Assembly (NCBI GenBank): GCA_937905825.1
Contig: CALCXM010000094.1
Coordinates: 1-62,857, forward strand
Length of the DNA stretch: 62,857 nt
Direction: 5' to 3'
Origin: an uncultured bacterium
GTDB taxonomy: Bacteria > Planctomycetota > UBA1135 > GCA-002686595
The position numbers and the translations under genes are program-made. The notes beneath the pieces were generated by a model, which saw only the letters and a list, made by a program, of their open reading frames with translations, was not told where the DNA came from and did not search any database. Below are positions 1 through 8,390 of this stretch, in pieces; within the stretch, counting starts at the first letter, position 1; each line of letters begins with the position of its first letter.

Positions 1-20
1 GCGAAGCCGAGTGGTTTGGG

Positions 21-55
21 GCTATTGGCGAATGGACTCATGAATAGAGCGGGCT
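21..55 (-). repeat. Short dispersed repeat, copy 1
   Basis: Read on the minus strand, this stretch shares 20 identical bases (34-53) with 51705-51724 and matches 53598-53630 at about 31 of 34 positions. The core CTCTATTCATGAGTCC contains the near-palindrome TTCATGA. It lies just downstream of the helicase gene and is non-coding in every copy. It may be the end of a lost mobile element or a small intergenic repeat. Confidence 0.6.
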
Positions 56-181
56 GGGGGGTAGGAGAAACCAAGGGCCTCCTCCCGCTCTCAGGAACTC
101 AGCCCTGCTCCCCGGGTCCGCGCAGCCGGCGGGAAGCGCAGGGCGTCGACGCTTGGAGGGCGACAAGTACACGCCTCGTGT

Positions 182-1975
182 CTATGGCTTCTGTTTGGAG
201 GCAGCGTCTGCGCTAGCGGCCGCGGCTGCGGCTTCCATGATCTCTTGGGCGAAGCTGCCTTCGAAGAGATCCTGCTCGGAACTGCCGTCGACGACCTGAT
301 CGATGACCCGCTGCTTCTTGATCAGCGTGCCAACCATGCGGGCGTCGAGTGAGTCCTGCAGAACTAGGTGTTGCACCAGCACGCTGTCCTTTTGGCCGAT
401 GCGGTGGGTTCTGTCCTCCGCTTGAGTCATGTGTGCTGGGACCCAATCGAGTTCGGTGAAGAGCACATGAGAACTCGCGGTCAGGGTCAGCCCAAAACCG
501 GCGGCGGTAATCGAGCCGATGAAGTACTTGCAGGTCGGGTCTTCCTGGAAGCGATCGACCGCGGCTTGCCGCGCCGCGATGCTGTCGTTGCCCGTCAACG
601 TGACGGCTTCGTCGCCGAAGGGTTCGGCCAATTCGGCGATGACAGAGCGGTGGTGAGCGAAGATCACCAGCTTTCCAGCGTCGTCGATCACATTTTTGAT
701 GTGTTCGATCACGAGCGGGACCTTGGCGAGGGCCGTCGCTTGTCGGAGCTTGGCCAGTTCACCAAAGGCTGCGTTGATGCCAGCACGCAGGGCAGCGAGT
801 TCGGCCTCGGTCTCTTGCCCGCCTTCGCGCGATTTTGAACGAAGCTCGCGCAGTCTGCGTTGATGTTCTTCCCAAGCACCCGTTTCGACTGCGATCAGTT
901 TGGTGATGTGATCGGAAGCAAGCTCGATGACCTGGCGGCGCTTGGGCGGCAACTCCGGCAGGACTTCGACCTTCGTGCGGCGCACCATGATCGTCCCGCG
1001 CAATCGGTAGTGCAGTTCGTCGAGGTTGGTGGCACCCTTGAAGTCCCAGCCATAGCGGCACTTGGTGGGATTGCAGTAACGCTTCGCAAAATTCCAAAAG
1101 TGGTCGAACTCTTCGGGCGCCAAGGTGCTGACGATCGCCCACAACTCGACCGGTCGATTGAGAATCGGCGTCCCCGTCAGGAAGACCTTGCGCTTGGCCT
1201 TTAGCGAATAGAGCGCCTTGGAGCGCTTGGCCTCCTTGTTCTTCACGTAGTGGCACTCGTCCGCAATCAAGACGTCCCACTTGCCGCGCAGGTGTTTCTT
1301 CCACTTGCGCAAGATGTCGTAGTTGATGATGACGATCTTGCAGTCTTCGGGGAACTTCTTGCCGGCGACACCGACTGGGCCTCTATCGACCAACCAGGTC
1401 TCGCACTCACGTTGCCAGTTGAGCTTCAGACTCGCTGGACAAACGATCAAGACGCGCTGGGCGGATTCGTCCGCATTGATCAATCCGATCGCTTCAATCG
1501 TCTTGCCCAGCCCCATTTCATCCGCGAGCAGCACGTTGGGGTGATCGAGACCGAAGGCGATCGCGGCGCGCTGGTAGGGCAGATACTCAAGGCCCTCCGG
1601 GTGCGGTACCGCGATCTTCGAATCCTTCGCACAGCTCGCGGCGTAGGTCTGGGCCATCACTAGCTTCTTGATCTTGAGCGCGCGCGCGGCCTTCTTCAGC
1701 TCCTCTTCGCGCTCCTTACCCGCCGAGCCTGCGCGTTCGACCAAGGCCGAGGCGAGGTCTGGACCTGCAAACTCAAGCAGCTCGAGGGCTGTCAGTACGT
1801 CGCTCGTGTGCCAGACGCGCAGCAAGTCGTGCTCGCACATCTCGCAGTCCTTCTTCCGACACTTGTGGCCCGAGTGCCATTGCAATCCGGCCTTCTTCGG
1901 GATCGCACGGTCCTCGTACTCACTCGTAAGAACGAAGATGCCCTCGACGGGCTCCGTCAGTTGCGGGCTGCTCAA
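182..1975 (-). CDS. SNF2-family DEAD/DEAH-box helicase (SMARCAL1-like)
   Basis: ATP-dependent DNA translocase or helicase of the SNF2 family, 597 residues. Visible motifs: Walker A MGLGKT (154-159), DECH box (239-242) and TGTP (motif III), then in the C-terminal RecA domain GFGLTLT and the arginine-finger motif ThRIGQ. The compact layout with little outside the motor resembles SMARCAL1-like annealing helicases. The N-terminal region carries a Cys/His cluster (H-x2-C-x4-C-x2-C-x-H near 37-49) that could bind zinc. The start is a TTG eight bases after AGGA; no in-frame ATG lies upstream of the conserved region. The role (fork repair or annealing) is inferred; the family call is firm. No operon partner is evident. 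Confidence 0.93.
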   Translation of the reverse strand: MSSPQLTEPVEGIFVLTSEYEDRAIPKKAGLQWHSGHKCRKKDCEMCEHDLLRVWHTSDVLTALELLEFAGPDLASALVERAGSAGKEREEELKKAARALKIKKLVMAQTYAASCAKDSKIAVPHPEGLEYLPYQRAAIAFGLDHPNVLLADEMGLGKTIEAIGLINADESAQRVLIVCPASLKLNWQRECETWLVDRGPVGVAGKKFPEDCKIVIINYDILRKWKKHLRGKWDVLIADECHYVKNKEAKRSKALYSLKAKRKVFLTGTPILNRPVELWAIVSTLAPEEFDHFWNFAKRYCNPTKCRYGWDFKGATNLDELHYRLRGTIMVRRTKVEVLPELPPKRRQVIELASDHITKLIAVETGAWEEHQRRLRELRSKSREGGQETEAELAALRAGINAAFGELAKLRQATALAKVPLVIEHIKNVIDDAGKLVIFAHHRSVIAELAEPFGDEAVTLTGNDSIAARQAAVDRFQEDPTCKYFIGSITAAGFGLTLTASSHVLFTELDWVPAHMTQAEDRTHRIGQKDSVLVQHLVLQDSLDARMVGTLIKKQRVIDQVVDGSSEQDLFEGSFAQEIMEAAAAAASADAASKQKP

Positions 1976-2301
1976 CGGGATCGTCCTGCCTTGCGATATG
2001 AATTCACTCGCGCGACGATACGGAGTTGGAAGAGGTTCTGCAGCCTTCTTGATTGCGATTGACCGCGTCCTCGGTGCTTCAGAATCGAAAGCGTGGGTTT
2101 GAGGCAGGACGCGCCCCCTTCAAAAGGGCAGCCCTCCGGAGCCGATCAAGAAAACGGTAGAGCGCTCGTGCCTGGCGTTGGCGCCCCCGTGCTGCCCCTG
2201 GAACGTGATTCCCCAGACCCGAAGCATCCAGGCCTTGGGGGGCAAGTGCGCGCATTCCAGCGTCGCCGCCGAAGGCCAAGGCGGACGATCCCTCCACACC
2301 C
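1976..2301. other. Intergenic, no feature recognised
   Basis: This 326-base stretch upstream of the helicase holds only short overlapping ORFs without recognisable similarity. It must contain the helicase promoter, but I see no clear -35/-10 pair. Confidence 0.5.
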
Positions 2302-2727
2302 TCAGTCCCGGGTTGCACGTCCAGACTGGAATTCATAGCGCCGCACACAGGCCCCCGTGGAACTTGTAAAGCCGAGTGCCCCATAGAAAGGCTGAACGTT
2401 TGCGTCGCAGGTCACATCGACCATGTAGACCTCCGACACGCGCTCGAGCGCTCTTCGAATCAGCTCAGCACCAATTCCACGGCCGCGATACTCGGGCAGG
2501 ACCTCGAGCAAGGGGATGTAGGCCGTCAGCACCCGATCTGTGAGCACGTTGACAAAGCCGACGACCCGCCCTCTGGCCGCCTCCACAGCCAACACAATTT
2601 CGGCGCTGTTCGCGAGCAAGGCGAGGTGGGTCTTTGGACTCGGAGGATTGGGCCAGCCCTCGAAGAAGCCTTCCAAGTCAACGGGCTGCACGCCCTGCAG
2701 TTCGTAGCGATATTCGATACCAGACAT
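2302..2727 (-). CDS. GNAT-family N-acetyltransferase
   Basis: 141-residue single-domain acetyl-CoA-dependent acyltransferase. The acetyl-CoA pyrophosphate-binding motif A is clear near residues 76-95 (LPEYRGRGIGAELIRRAL, the Q/RxxGxG/A signature), preceded by the beta4 strand and followed by the FYGALGF motif B that closes the GNAT fold. The start is ATG. The substrate cannot be told from sequence. The gene stands alone between the helicase and the kinase, with large gaps on both sides. Confidence 0.9.
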   Translation of the reverse strand: MSGIEYRYELQGVQPVDLEGFFEGWPNPPSPKTHLALLANSAEIVLAVEAARGRVVGFVNVLTDRVLTAYIPLLEVLPEYRGRGIGAELIRRALERVSEVYMVDVTCDANVQPFYGALGFTSSTGACVRRYEFQSGRATRD

Positions 2728-3189
2728 GCACCTAGCTTAGGATCTGGACCTGGCGCGATTCAATTCCTAGCTGGCACGCACCAGCCCAATTGGACCCGTC
2801 GCTGCCCGTTTGCAAGAGCCTCCCCGCGCGACCGCCAGCAAGTCCAAGCGATTGGGATCCCCGGCGCCAGGGTAGGCTGCGGCGCGGATTCGATGTTTTC
2901 GGCGTCCTGCACATCAGAGCTCGGGCGCGCGGCTGAGTTGGTTGCGAGCAATGGAGAGAATTATCGAGAAACCTTGTCGGTTTTGTGCGGCTCTCCACGC
3001 CATCAGGGTGGGGCCTTTTGTTCCCCCCAGCTCCGAACCGAAAGGCCAAACACTAGACTAAGTCCATGCCACACGCCAACGGACAGACGCTCCCGATGAG
3101 TCGCACGAATTCGACGCACCTCATTCAACTGCCGGGCAGCCCGGCTCCCAGTTCATCTCCAACGTCCGCACCTGCAGAACGAGAGCCCC
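2728..3189. other. Divergent intergenic region
   Basis: 462 bases separating the minus-strand acetyltransferase from the plus-strand kinase, so both promoters should lie here. Small ORFs cross it but none shows a recognisable domain. Confidence 0.5.
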
Positions 3190-5883
3190 GTGGATTCTGA
3201 GACATGGACACGGGCCCGCGGGGTCTTTGAAGCCGCGATCGAGATTTCCCCGGTGAACCGTACTCCCTACGTTGTCGAGCAGGCGGCGGATGATCGAGAG
3301 TTGCTGCAATTGGTGGAGCGCATGCTTGCAGCCCACGAATCCTCCGCGGATTGGATGCAACCGCCCATCGTTGAGTCGTCGCCCCCCGCTGTCGAACTGG
3401 CCCTCGCCGCGGGGCAGAGTGTCGGAGAGTTCCGCGTCGTGCAGGCTTTGGCCCAGGGAGGAATGGGCGCCGTTTACGAGGCAATTCAGGAACCGCTCAA
3501 TCGTCGCGTGGCCTTCAAGACTTTGCTCTGCCATTGGGCCGCCAGCGAGTCCGCCCATCGACGCTTTCACTATGAGGGGGAGATGCTCGCGCACCTTTCG
3601 CACCCGGGCATCGCTCAGATTCATGCGTCGGGCGTGGCCGGCGATGCGCAGACCCCCCAGCCTTGGATCGCCATGGAGTTTGTGGAGGAGGCCCTGGATC
3701 TCCTGCACTACGCGAACGAGCAAAAGTTGGATCAAGCCCAGCGCATCACGCTCTTCTTGCAAGTGTGCGACGCGGTGGATTACGCGCACGGTCGCGGTGT
3801 TTTGCACCGGGACTTGAAGCCATCCAACCTGTTGGTGGACAAGCACGGACGCTTGAAGCTGATCGACTTCGGCATCGCCCGGGCCACCAATAGCGCAGAG
3901 CTGTTGCAGTCAGCCCTGACGCAAACGGGGGATCTGATCGGCACCATGTGCTACATGAGTCCCGAGCAGTTGCAGGGCGGAGAGGGCAGCACTCGTTCCG
4001 AGATCTATGCTCTGGGCGTTGTGTTGTACCGCTTGCTGACGGGCAGGGCACCCTTCGACGTGGCTGGCTTGCCGATCACAGACGCCATCGCGATGCTCGC
4101 GGGCGACCTTCAAGTCTTGCCGCGTTCCGACCTGCCCCAGGAGCTCGATTGGATTCTACGCCGGGCCCTCGACGCGGATCCCCGCCGGCGCTACGCCAGC
4201 GCCATCGAATTGGCGGCGGACTTGCAGCGCTTCCTCGCTGGGGAACCGGTGCAGGCGGGACCCTTGAGCACTGCATATCACATCAAGAAGTTCGTGGGCC
4301 GACACCGGCTTGCGGTCTCATCGGCGACCACGCTCCTGATCGTTCTGTTGGTCACCTTGGCTTGGGTCTCCTCAATCTACGCCATCGCCGACGGAGAGCG
4401 CATCAAGTCGGAGGCCATCAACCAGTTCATGGGCCATGCCCTGTATGCCGCCTCTCCGGACAGCGACGGCCCAGAGACCCGGGTGGTGGACGTCTTGCGG
4501 CGAGTGTTCGATCAAAGCGCGGAGACCTTTGCAGACCAGCCAGAAGTGCGCGCACCACTGCTCGACATCGTTGGGCGCATCTACTCCAGCCTGGGGGAAT
4601 TCGCCCTGGCTCGCCAGCACTTGGAAGAGAGCTTCGTCCTGCGAGCCTCCATGGGTGAAGAAGAAGGAGAGGAGGTGTTCAGCGCCAAGGCACTCATCGC
4701 GCAGAACCTTGTCGCCATGGATGGGGACCCCCTCGAAGCCGTCAGCTTGGCACGGGTCGCTTACTTGGGCTTGGATCGCACGCTTGGGGAGGACCATCCG
4801 GAAACACTCGTCGCCCGTTCGATTCTCGGTTTTGTCCTCAGCAAAGCCAACCTGGATCAGGAGGCAGACGATCATCTGCTAGCCTCGTACCAGACCGGGC
4901 TGCGGGTCTTTGGTGAAGACAATTCAATCGTGGCGACCTTGGGCATGCGCCGGGCTCTGTTCCTGTTCAAGATGGGCGAGATGGACGAGGCGCTGACTCT
5001 GGCGCAGAGCTCCTACGAGAACCACCGGGACCTGTTGGGCGTTGATCATCCGGACACCCTGGCTGCCGCCAACGAGCGCTCGGGAATTCTGATTGCTCTT
5101 GGCCGCGCCGCAGAGGGGCTCGCGGTCATGCAAGGTGTGGTGGACACGACTCGCGCAAACCTCGGACCGGGTCGTTACCAGACGCAACGCTACGGCGCGA
5201 TTCTCGGTCACGTTCTGATCTCCAGCGGCGATGCGAAGGCGGCCCTCGTCGTTTTCCAGCGAGCGGTCGACGAATGCACCGAGCACTTCGGCGAGCTGCA
5301 CTCCCTGACTTTGGATGCTCGCTTAGGCTTGGGGACAGCGGCCTACTACGACTCGAACATGGACATGGCTGCGGATGAGCTGTTCCGGGGACTCGAAGGC
5401 CTGGAGCAGGTCGTCGGGGAAGCGGATGAACGCACATTGAGTGCGCGCAACAACCTGGCAATGATGCTTCAATCCGTGGGACGCATCGACGAAGCCGAGG
5501 AGCTCTTAATGATCAACTTGGAATTGCGCCGCGAGCTGCACGGAGACAGCTCCCCGGACACCCTGCGATCCATGGGAAACCTGGGATTCATGTTGCTGAA
5601 AGCGCGGCGCTTTGAGGAGGCACGCGACCTGGTGGACGAGTCCCTGGAAGGCACGCGACGAGTGCTCGGGGACACGCACCCGGAGACTCTTCAACTCATC
5701 CTGAACGCTGCCGACGTGCGCTTCAAGACAGGCCAAATCGCAGAGTCGCTGCCCTTCTGGGAGGAGTTCGCGAGGAATGCACCCGAGGCGTTGGGAGCGG
5801 ATTCACCTTCCATCGAGTATGGCTTGGGAGGACTCGCAGCCACTCGCAAGGCCATGGCTGAAGGTCAGGCTGAGGGACGCTGA
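3190..5883 (+). CDS. Membrane Ser/Thr protein kinase with C-terminal TPR sensor
   Basis: Hanks-type kinase of 897 residues. An N-terminal leader of the kind that often precedes planctomycete kinases is followed by the kinase domain: glycine loop AQGGMGAVYE (about 88), VAFK lysine K110, catalytic HRDLKPSN with D208, DFG D226, and MSPEQ of the activation segment. One transmembrane helix (about 371-397) separates it from roughly 500 residues of tetratricopeptide repeats carrying the LGxxHPxTL phrasing of kinesin-light-chain-type TPRs. The start is GTG: an in-frame stop lies at 3097 and no ATG intervenes. All catalytic residues are present. The convergent neighbour is an ECF sigma factor of a family often found beside such kinases, so a phospho-relay to transcription is plausible but unproven. 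Confidence 0.93.
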   Translation: MDSETWTRARGVFEAAIEISPVNRTPYVVEQAADDRELLQLVERMLAAHESSADWMQPPIVESSPPAVELALAAGQSVGEFRVVQALAQGGMGAVYEAIQEPLNRRVAFKTLLCHWAASESAHRRFHYEGEMLAHLSHPGIAQIHASGVAGDAQTPQPWIAMEFVEEALDLLHYANEQKLDQAQRITLFLQVCDAVDYAHGRGVLHRDLKPSNLLVDKHGRLKLIDFGIARATNSAELLQSALTQTGDLIGTMCYMSPEQLQGGEGSTRSEIYALGVVLYRLLTGRAPFDVAGLPITDAIAMLAGDLQVLPRSDLPQELDWILRRALDADPRRRYASAIELAADLQRFLAGEPVQAGPLSTAYHIKKFVGRHRLAVSSATTLLIVLLVTLAWVSSIYAIADGERIKSEAINQFMGHALYAASPDSDGPETRVVDVLRRVFDQSAETFADQPEVRAPLLDIVGRIYSSLGEFALARQHLEESFVLRASMGEEEGEEVFSAKALIAQNLVAMDGDPLEAVSLARVAYLGLDRTLGEDHPETLVARSILGFVLSKANLDQEADDHLLASYQTGLRVFGEDNSIVATLGMRRALFLFKMGEMDEALTLAQSSYENHRDLLGVDHPDTLAAANERSGILIALGRAAEGLAVMQGVVDTTRANLGPGRYQTQRYGAILGHVLISSGDAKAALVVFQRAVDECTEHFGELHSLTLDARLGLGTAAYYDSNMDMAADELFRGLEGLEQVVGEADERTLSARNNLAMMLQSVGRIDEAEELLMINLELRRELHGDSSPDTLRSMGNLGFMLLKARRFEEARDLVDESLEGTRRVLGDTHPETLQLILNAADVRFKTGQIAESLPFWEEFARNAPEALGADSPSIEYGLGGLAATRKAMAEGQAEGR

Positions 5884-5905
5884 TTCAGTTCCTGATCTAG
5901 CCTGC

Positions 5906-6469
5906 TCATTCCGATTCCAAACGCTGCTTCAACCAAGCTCGCCCGGTGCTCCATGCGCGCTCGACTGTGCGCTCCGAGACCCCCATCACTTCGGCCGTCT
6001 CCTTGTTCGAGCGCCCGCCAAAAAACTTGAGCTCCACAACTTGCGCGAGCTCCGGATCCATTGCACTCAAGTGGCTGAGGGCAGCGTCCAGGGCCGTGAT
6101 TTCAATGCCCCGCTCCTCATAGAAGTCCATGATGTGATCGAGGCTTTCGCGCTGCGCTCCGCCGCCTCGTTTCAGGCTGTTGCGCCGCCGGGCATGATCG
6201 ATCAAGAGCTGGCGCATGGCCCGGGCGGCGGTCCGCAGCAGGTGCTGCCTGTCCTTGAGCTTGACCTCATGCACGCCCTGGACAATCTTCATGTAGATTT
6301 CGTTGACCAGGGCCGTGGGTTGCAGGGTGTGTCCGGCACGTTCACCAGCGAGGTAGTGGCAGGCCAGTCCGTGAAGCTCTGAGTACACTTCGTGGACCAA
6401 ACGTTCCTTGGCCGCTTGCTCCCCATCTTCGATGCGCCGCAACAGCCCCGTGATTGACTCCGGATCCAT
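5906..6469 (-). CDS. ECF-type RNA polymerase sigma factor
   Basis: 187-residue sigma-70-like factor of the planctomycete/acidobacterial ECF group (TIGR02999-like). Region 2 lies at about 5-95 (LVNEIYMKI, HLLRTAARAMRQLLIDHARRR) and region 4 at about 130-183, with a helix-turn-helix in NKETAEVMGVSERTVERAW. The start chosen is the ATG eight bases after a TAGG-type Shine-Dalgarno; a TTG two codons upstream is less likely. It converges on the kinase gene with a 22-base gap. No anti-sigma gene is adjacent, which fits ECF groups thought to be controlled by kinases, an inference here. Confidence 0.9.
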   Translation of the reverse strand: MDPESITGLLRRIEDGEQAAKERLVHEVYSELHGLACHYLAGERAGHTLQPTALVNEIYMKIVQGVHEVKLKDRQHLLRTAARAMRQLLIDHARRRNSLKRGGGAQRESLDHIMDFYEERGIEITALDAALSHLSAMDPELAQVVELKFFGGRSNKETAEVMGVSERTVERAWSTGRAWLKQRLESE

Positions 6470-6787
6470 GCGCAAAGCCTACCAGCAGAAGTGCCCCGGG
6501 GCTGCCAGCAGTGCGAAGTCATCTCGAAGAGGGCCGCTCGCAGGCGCGGCCGCGCCTTCTCCGGCCTCAGAGGCCCTAGCCGAGAAGCGCTCGGCCGGGG
6601 CTTGGTTCCTCCAATGAAGAGCCCCATGGGCGGTCCGGGCTGAAGGCGCTCGCATGCCAGAGCCGCGGCATCCGTTCTGTTGCGGTCTCCCGGAACGCAG
6701 CTGAATCCGTGGATCCAGCGAGGCTTCTGGTTTTGCAACAGCACGGAGGACGCGGCTCCGATTCTGATGGAGGTTTGCCCGGAGCTG
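6470..6787. other. Intergenic, sigma factor promoter region
   Basis: 318 bases upstream of the sigma factor and downstream of the minus-strand secreted protein. No conserved ORF or strong hairpin was recognised. Confidence 0.4.
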
Positions 6788-7753
6788 CTACGGCACGTAA
6801 CTGACGCTCAACACGTTAGAGAAGTTGTAGTTTCCCGCTCCACACGCGCTGGCTGAATCCCGGTACCAGAATTGGAAGTGTGTGGGGGCTCCAGCGTTCG
6901 CGACACTGCCAAAGGTAGCGCCGTTGAAGTGGGTGTAAGCCACTCCATTGGGCGCGCCATATCCGACTTGTGACACTTGCAGGTTGCCCGAGATGCAGAG
7001 AAAGCCATCGCCGGCCGGCAGCGGGCTGTTCGAATCTCCCCTCAGCAGCAAACCAGGGACCCCCGCCGGCAGGCCCGAAACCTGCATTTGAACCGTATCG
7101 TTGGTTAGGGAGGCCGTCCCGCTCCCCGCGAGAGTGGCACCAGAGCCCGTGCTGTTGCCACAACCGGCACCTTGATTGCCGGTGTTCCCACAGGGGCACG
7201 GGGTTGAGCTACCGTCCCCGAAGCAAGAGGAGCTGAAGGGTCCAGCCACGAGCGCAGCGTGGAACTTCCATGGACAATACAAGTCGGTGAGATGAAGCAT
7301 GCCGCCGGATGAGTTCACTCCGGGAGCCTGCCACGTCTGCACCTGGCCGGTGCCCGTGATCTGACTCAAGGCGGTCGTCATGTCCCAGTTCAAGGATGGC
7401 ATCGGGGGCCCGTCGAAGAGATCGATGCCAGAGCTACCTGCGCGGGAAAACCCCACCGTCCCAGCGGAACTGCTGAAGGTCCGGGTCGCGAGCAAGAGAT
7501 CGTAGGTTCCCACCCCAGCAATCGCGATGGAAGCACTGCTGTGATCGATGTAGTACCCGCCGGCGAAAGAAACACGGTTTGAAACGTCAGCGAGGCAAGT
7601 GATCACAAAGGTCGTGCTCGGGAAGGCGACTCCTCCAAGCGTTCCAGAGGTGATGCCTTCGTGGGACATGGAGATGACCTGGGCACTTGAGAAAGGGGCG
7701 AGGAAGAGGGTCGCAAAGGCGGCGATAAGGGCTTTGGGGCGCATGACTGGCAT
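6788..7753 (-). CDS. Secreted protein with C-terminal FGDG/YQFWYRD module
   Basis: 321 residues. The N-terminal signal peptide (MRPKALIAAFATLFLAPFSSAQ) is followed by about 150 residues rich in Ser, Gly and Thr with no recognised domain. The C-terminal module then starts at CFGDGSSTPCPCGNTG and ends FQFWYRDSASAC...NYNFSNVLSVSYVP. The same module ends six other full-length exported proteins in this window. The four N-terminal module cysteines are intact, but its central PGLLLRG...GDGFLC stretch is more diverged than in the RCC1 proteins. MPVM is the annotated start; the second Met gives a tighter signal peptide. The function of the N-terminal half is unknown. Confidence 0.8.
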   Translation of the reverse strand: MPVMRPKALIAAFATLFLAPFSSAQVISMSHEGITSGTLGGVAFPSTTFVITCLADVSNRVSFAGGYYIDHSSASIAIAGVGTYDLLLATRTFSSSAGTVGFSRAGSSGIDLFDGPPMPSLNWDMTTALSQITGTGQVQTWQAPGVNSSGGMLHLTDLYCPWKFHAALVAGPFSSSCFGDGSSTPCPCGNTGNQGAGCGNSTGSGATLAGSGTASLTNDTVQMQVSGLPAGVPGLLLRGDSNSPLPAGDGFLCISGNLQVSQVGYGAPNGVAYTHFNGATFGSVANAGAPTHFQFWYRDSASACGAGNYNFSNVLSVSYVP

Positions 7754-8390
7754 AGGAAGGGAAGCGATCGGAGGGAATCAGAGTGTTTGGCGGGGCAATT
7801 CAGCGCCCCATTGGCATCCAACCCCATAGGCGCAAGGAGCCTTGCAGAGCCCGACAGCCAATTCGCATTTTTGAAGAACTTGCCTAGCCCGGTCCCGCAA
7901 GCGCTCCCCCGGGAGCGCCCATTCAAGCAGCTCGTTCACGTCCAATTGAGATTCCTCCGTGCCCGAACAGGGCAATCCGCGTTCATCAGACCAACAGGAC
8001 CTTCAGCGGCAGCTCACCCTGTTGTCAACCGCAGCCGCCGCCCCCACCATGCTTGCACGCCGCAGAACGACGTCCCGACAAAGGCCCAACGCGAGGACGC
8101 ATGGCTACCGCACCAGCCACGACTGACGGAGGCCTGCCTGTCAGCAGGTCCAAAAAATTTGCATCGGGGAGTTCACCCATTCGAGCAAGGGGCGCCTCGG
8201 ACTGCCACGTCCGCGCGTAAGGAACTTGGCGAGACTCGGCGCTCTTCCGGCTTTTGAACAAACCCGCTCAGAATCAGGGGCCGAGGTCTATTCTATGGAC
8301 CGAACGCCTTCGTAATTCACTGACGCAAGAAGCACGGATTCAGCTCCTGCACGCGCCAAGCTTGACTCCACACATTCCCCTAGGTTCCCT
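7754..8390. other. Divergent intergenic region with an 18-bp palindrome
   Basis: 637 bases between divergent genes for two exported proteins. At 7901-7918 an 8-bp perfect inverted repeat (GCGCTCCC/GGGAGCGC) with a 2-base spacer could bind a dimeric regulator; the spacer is too short for an RNA loop. The rest holds only unrecognised overlapping ORFs. Confidence 0.4.

Noticed and set aside
7901..7918. Perfect palindrome GCGCTCCC/GGGAGCGC as a terminator
   Set aside because: The spacer is only two bases and there is no T-tract; at most a protein-binding site.
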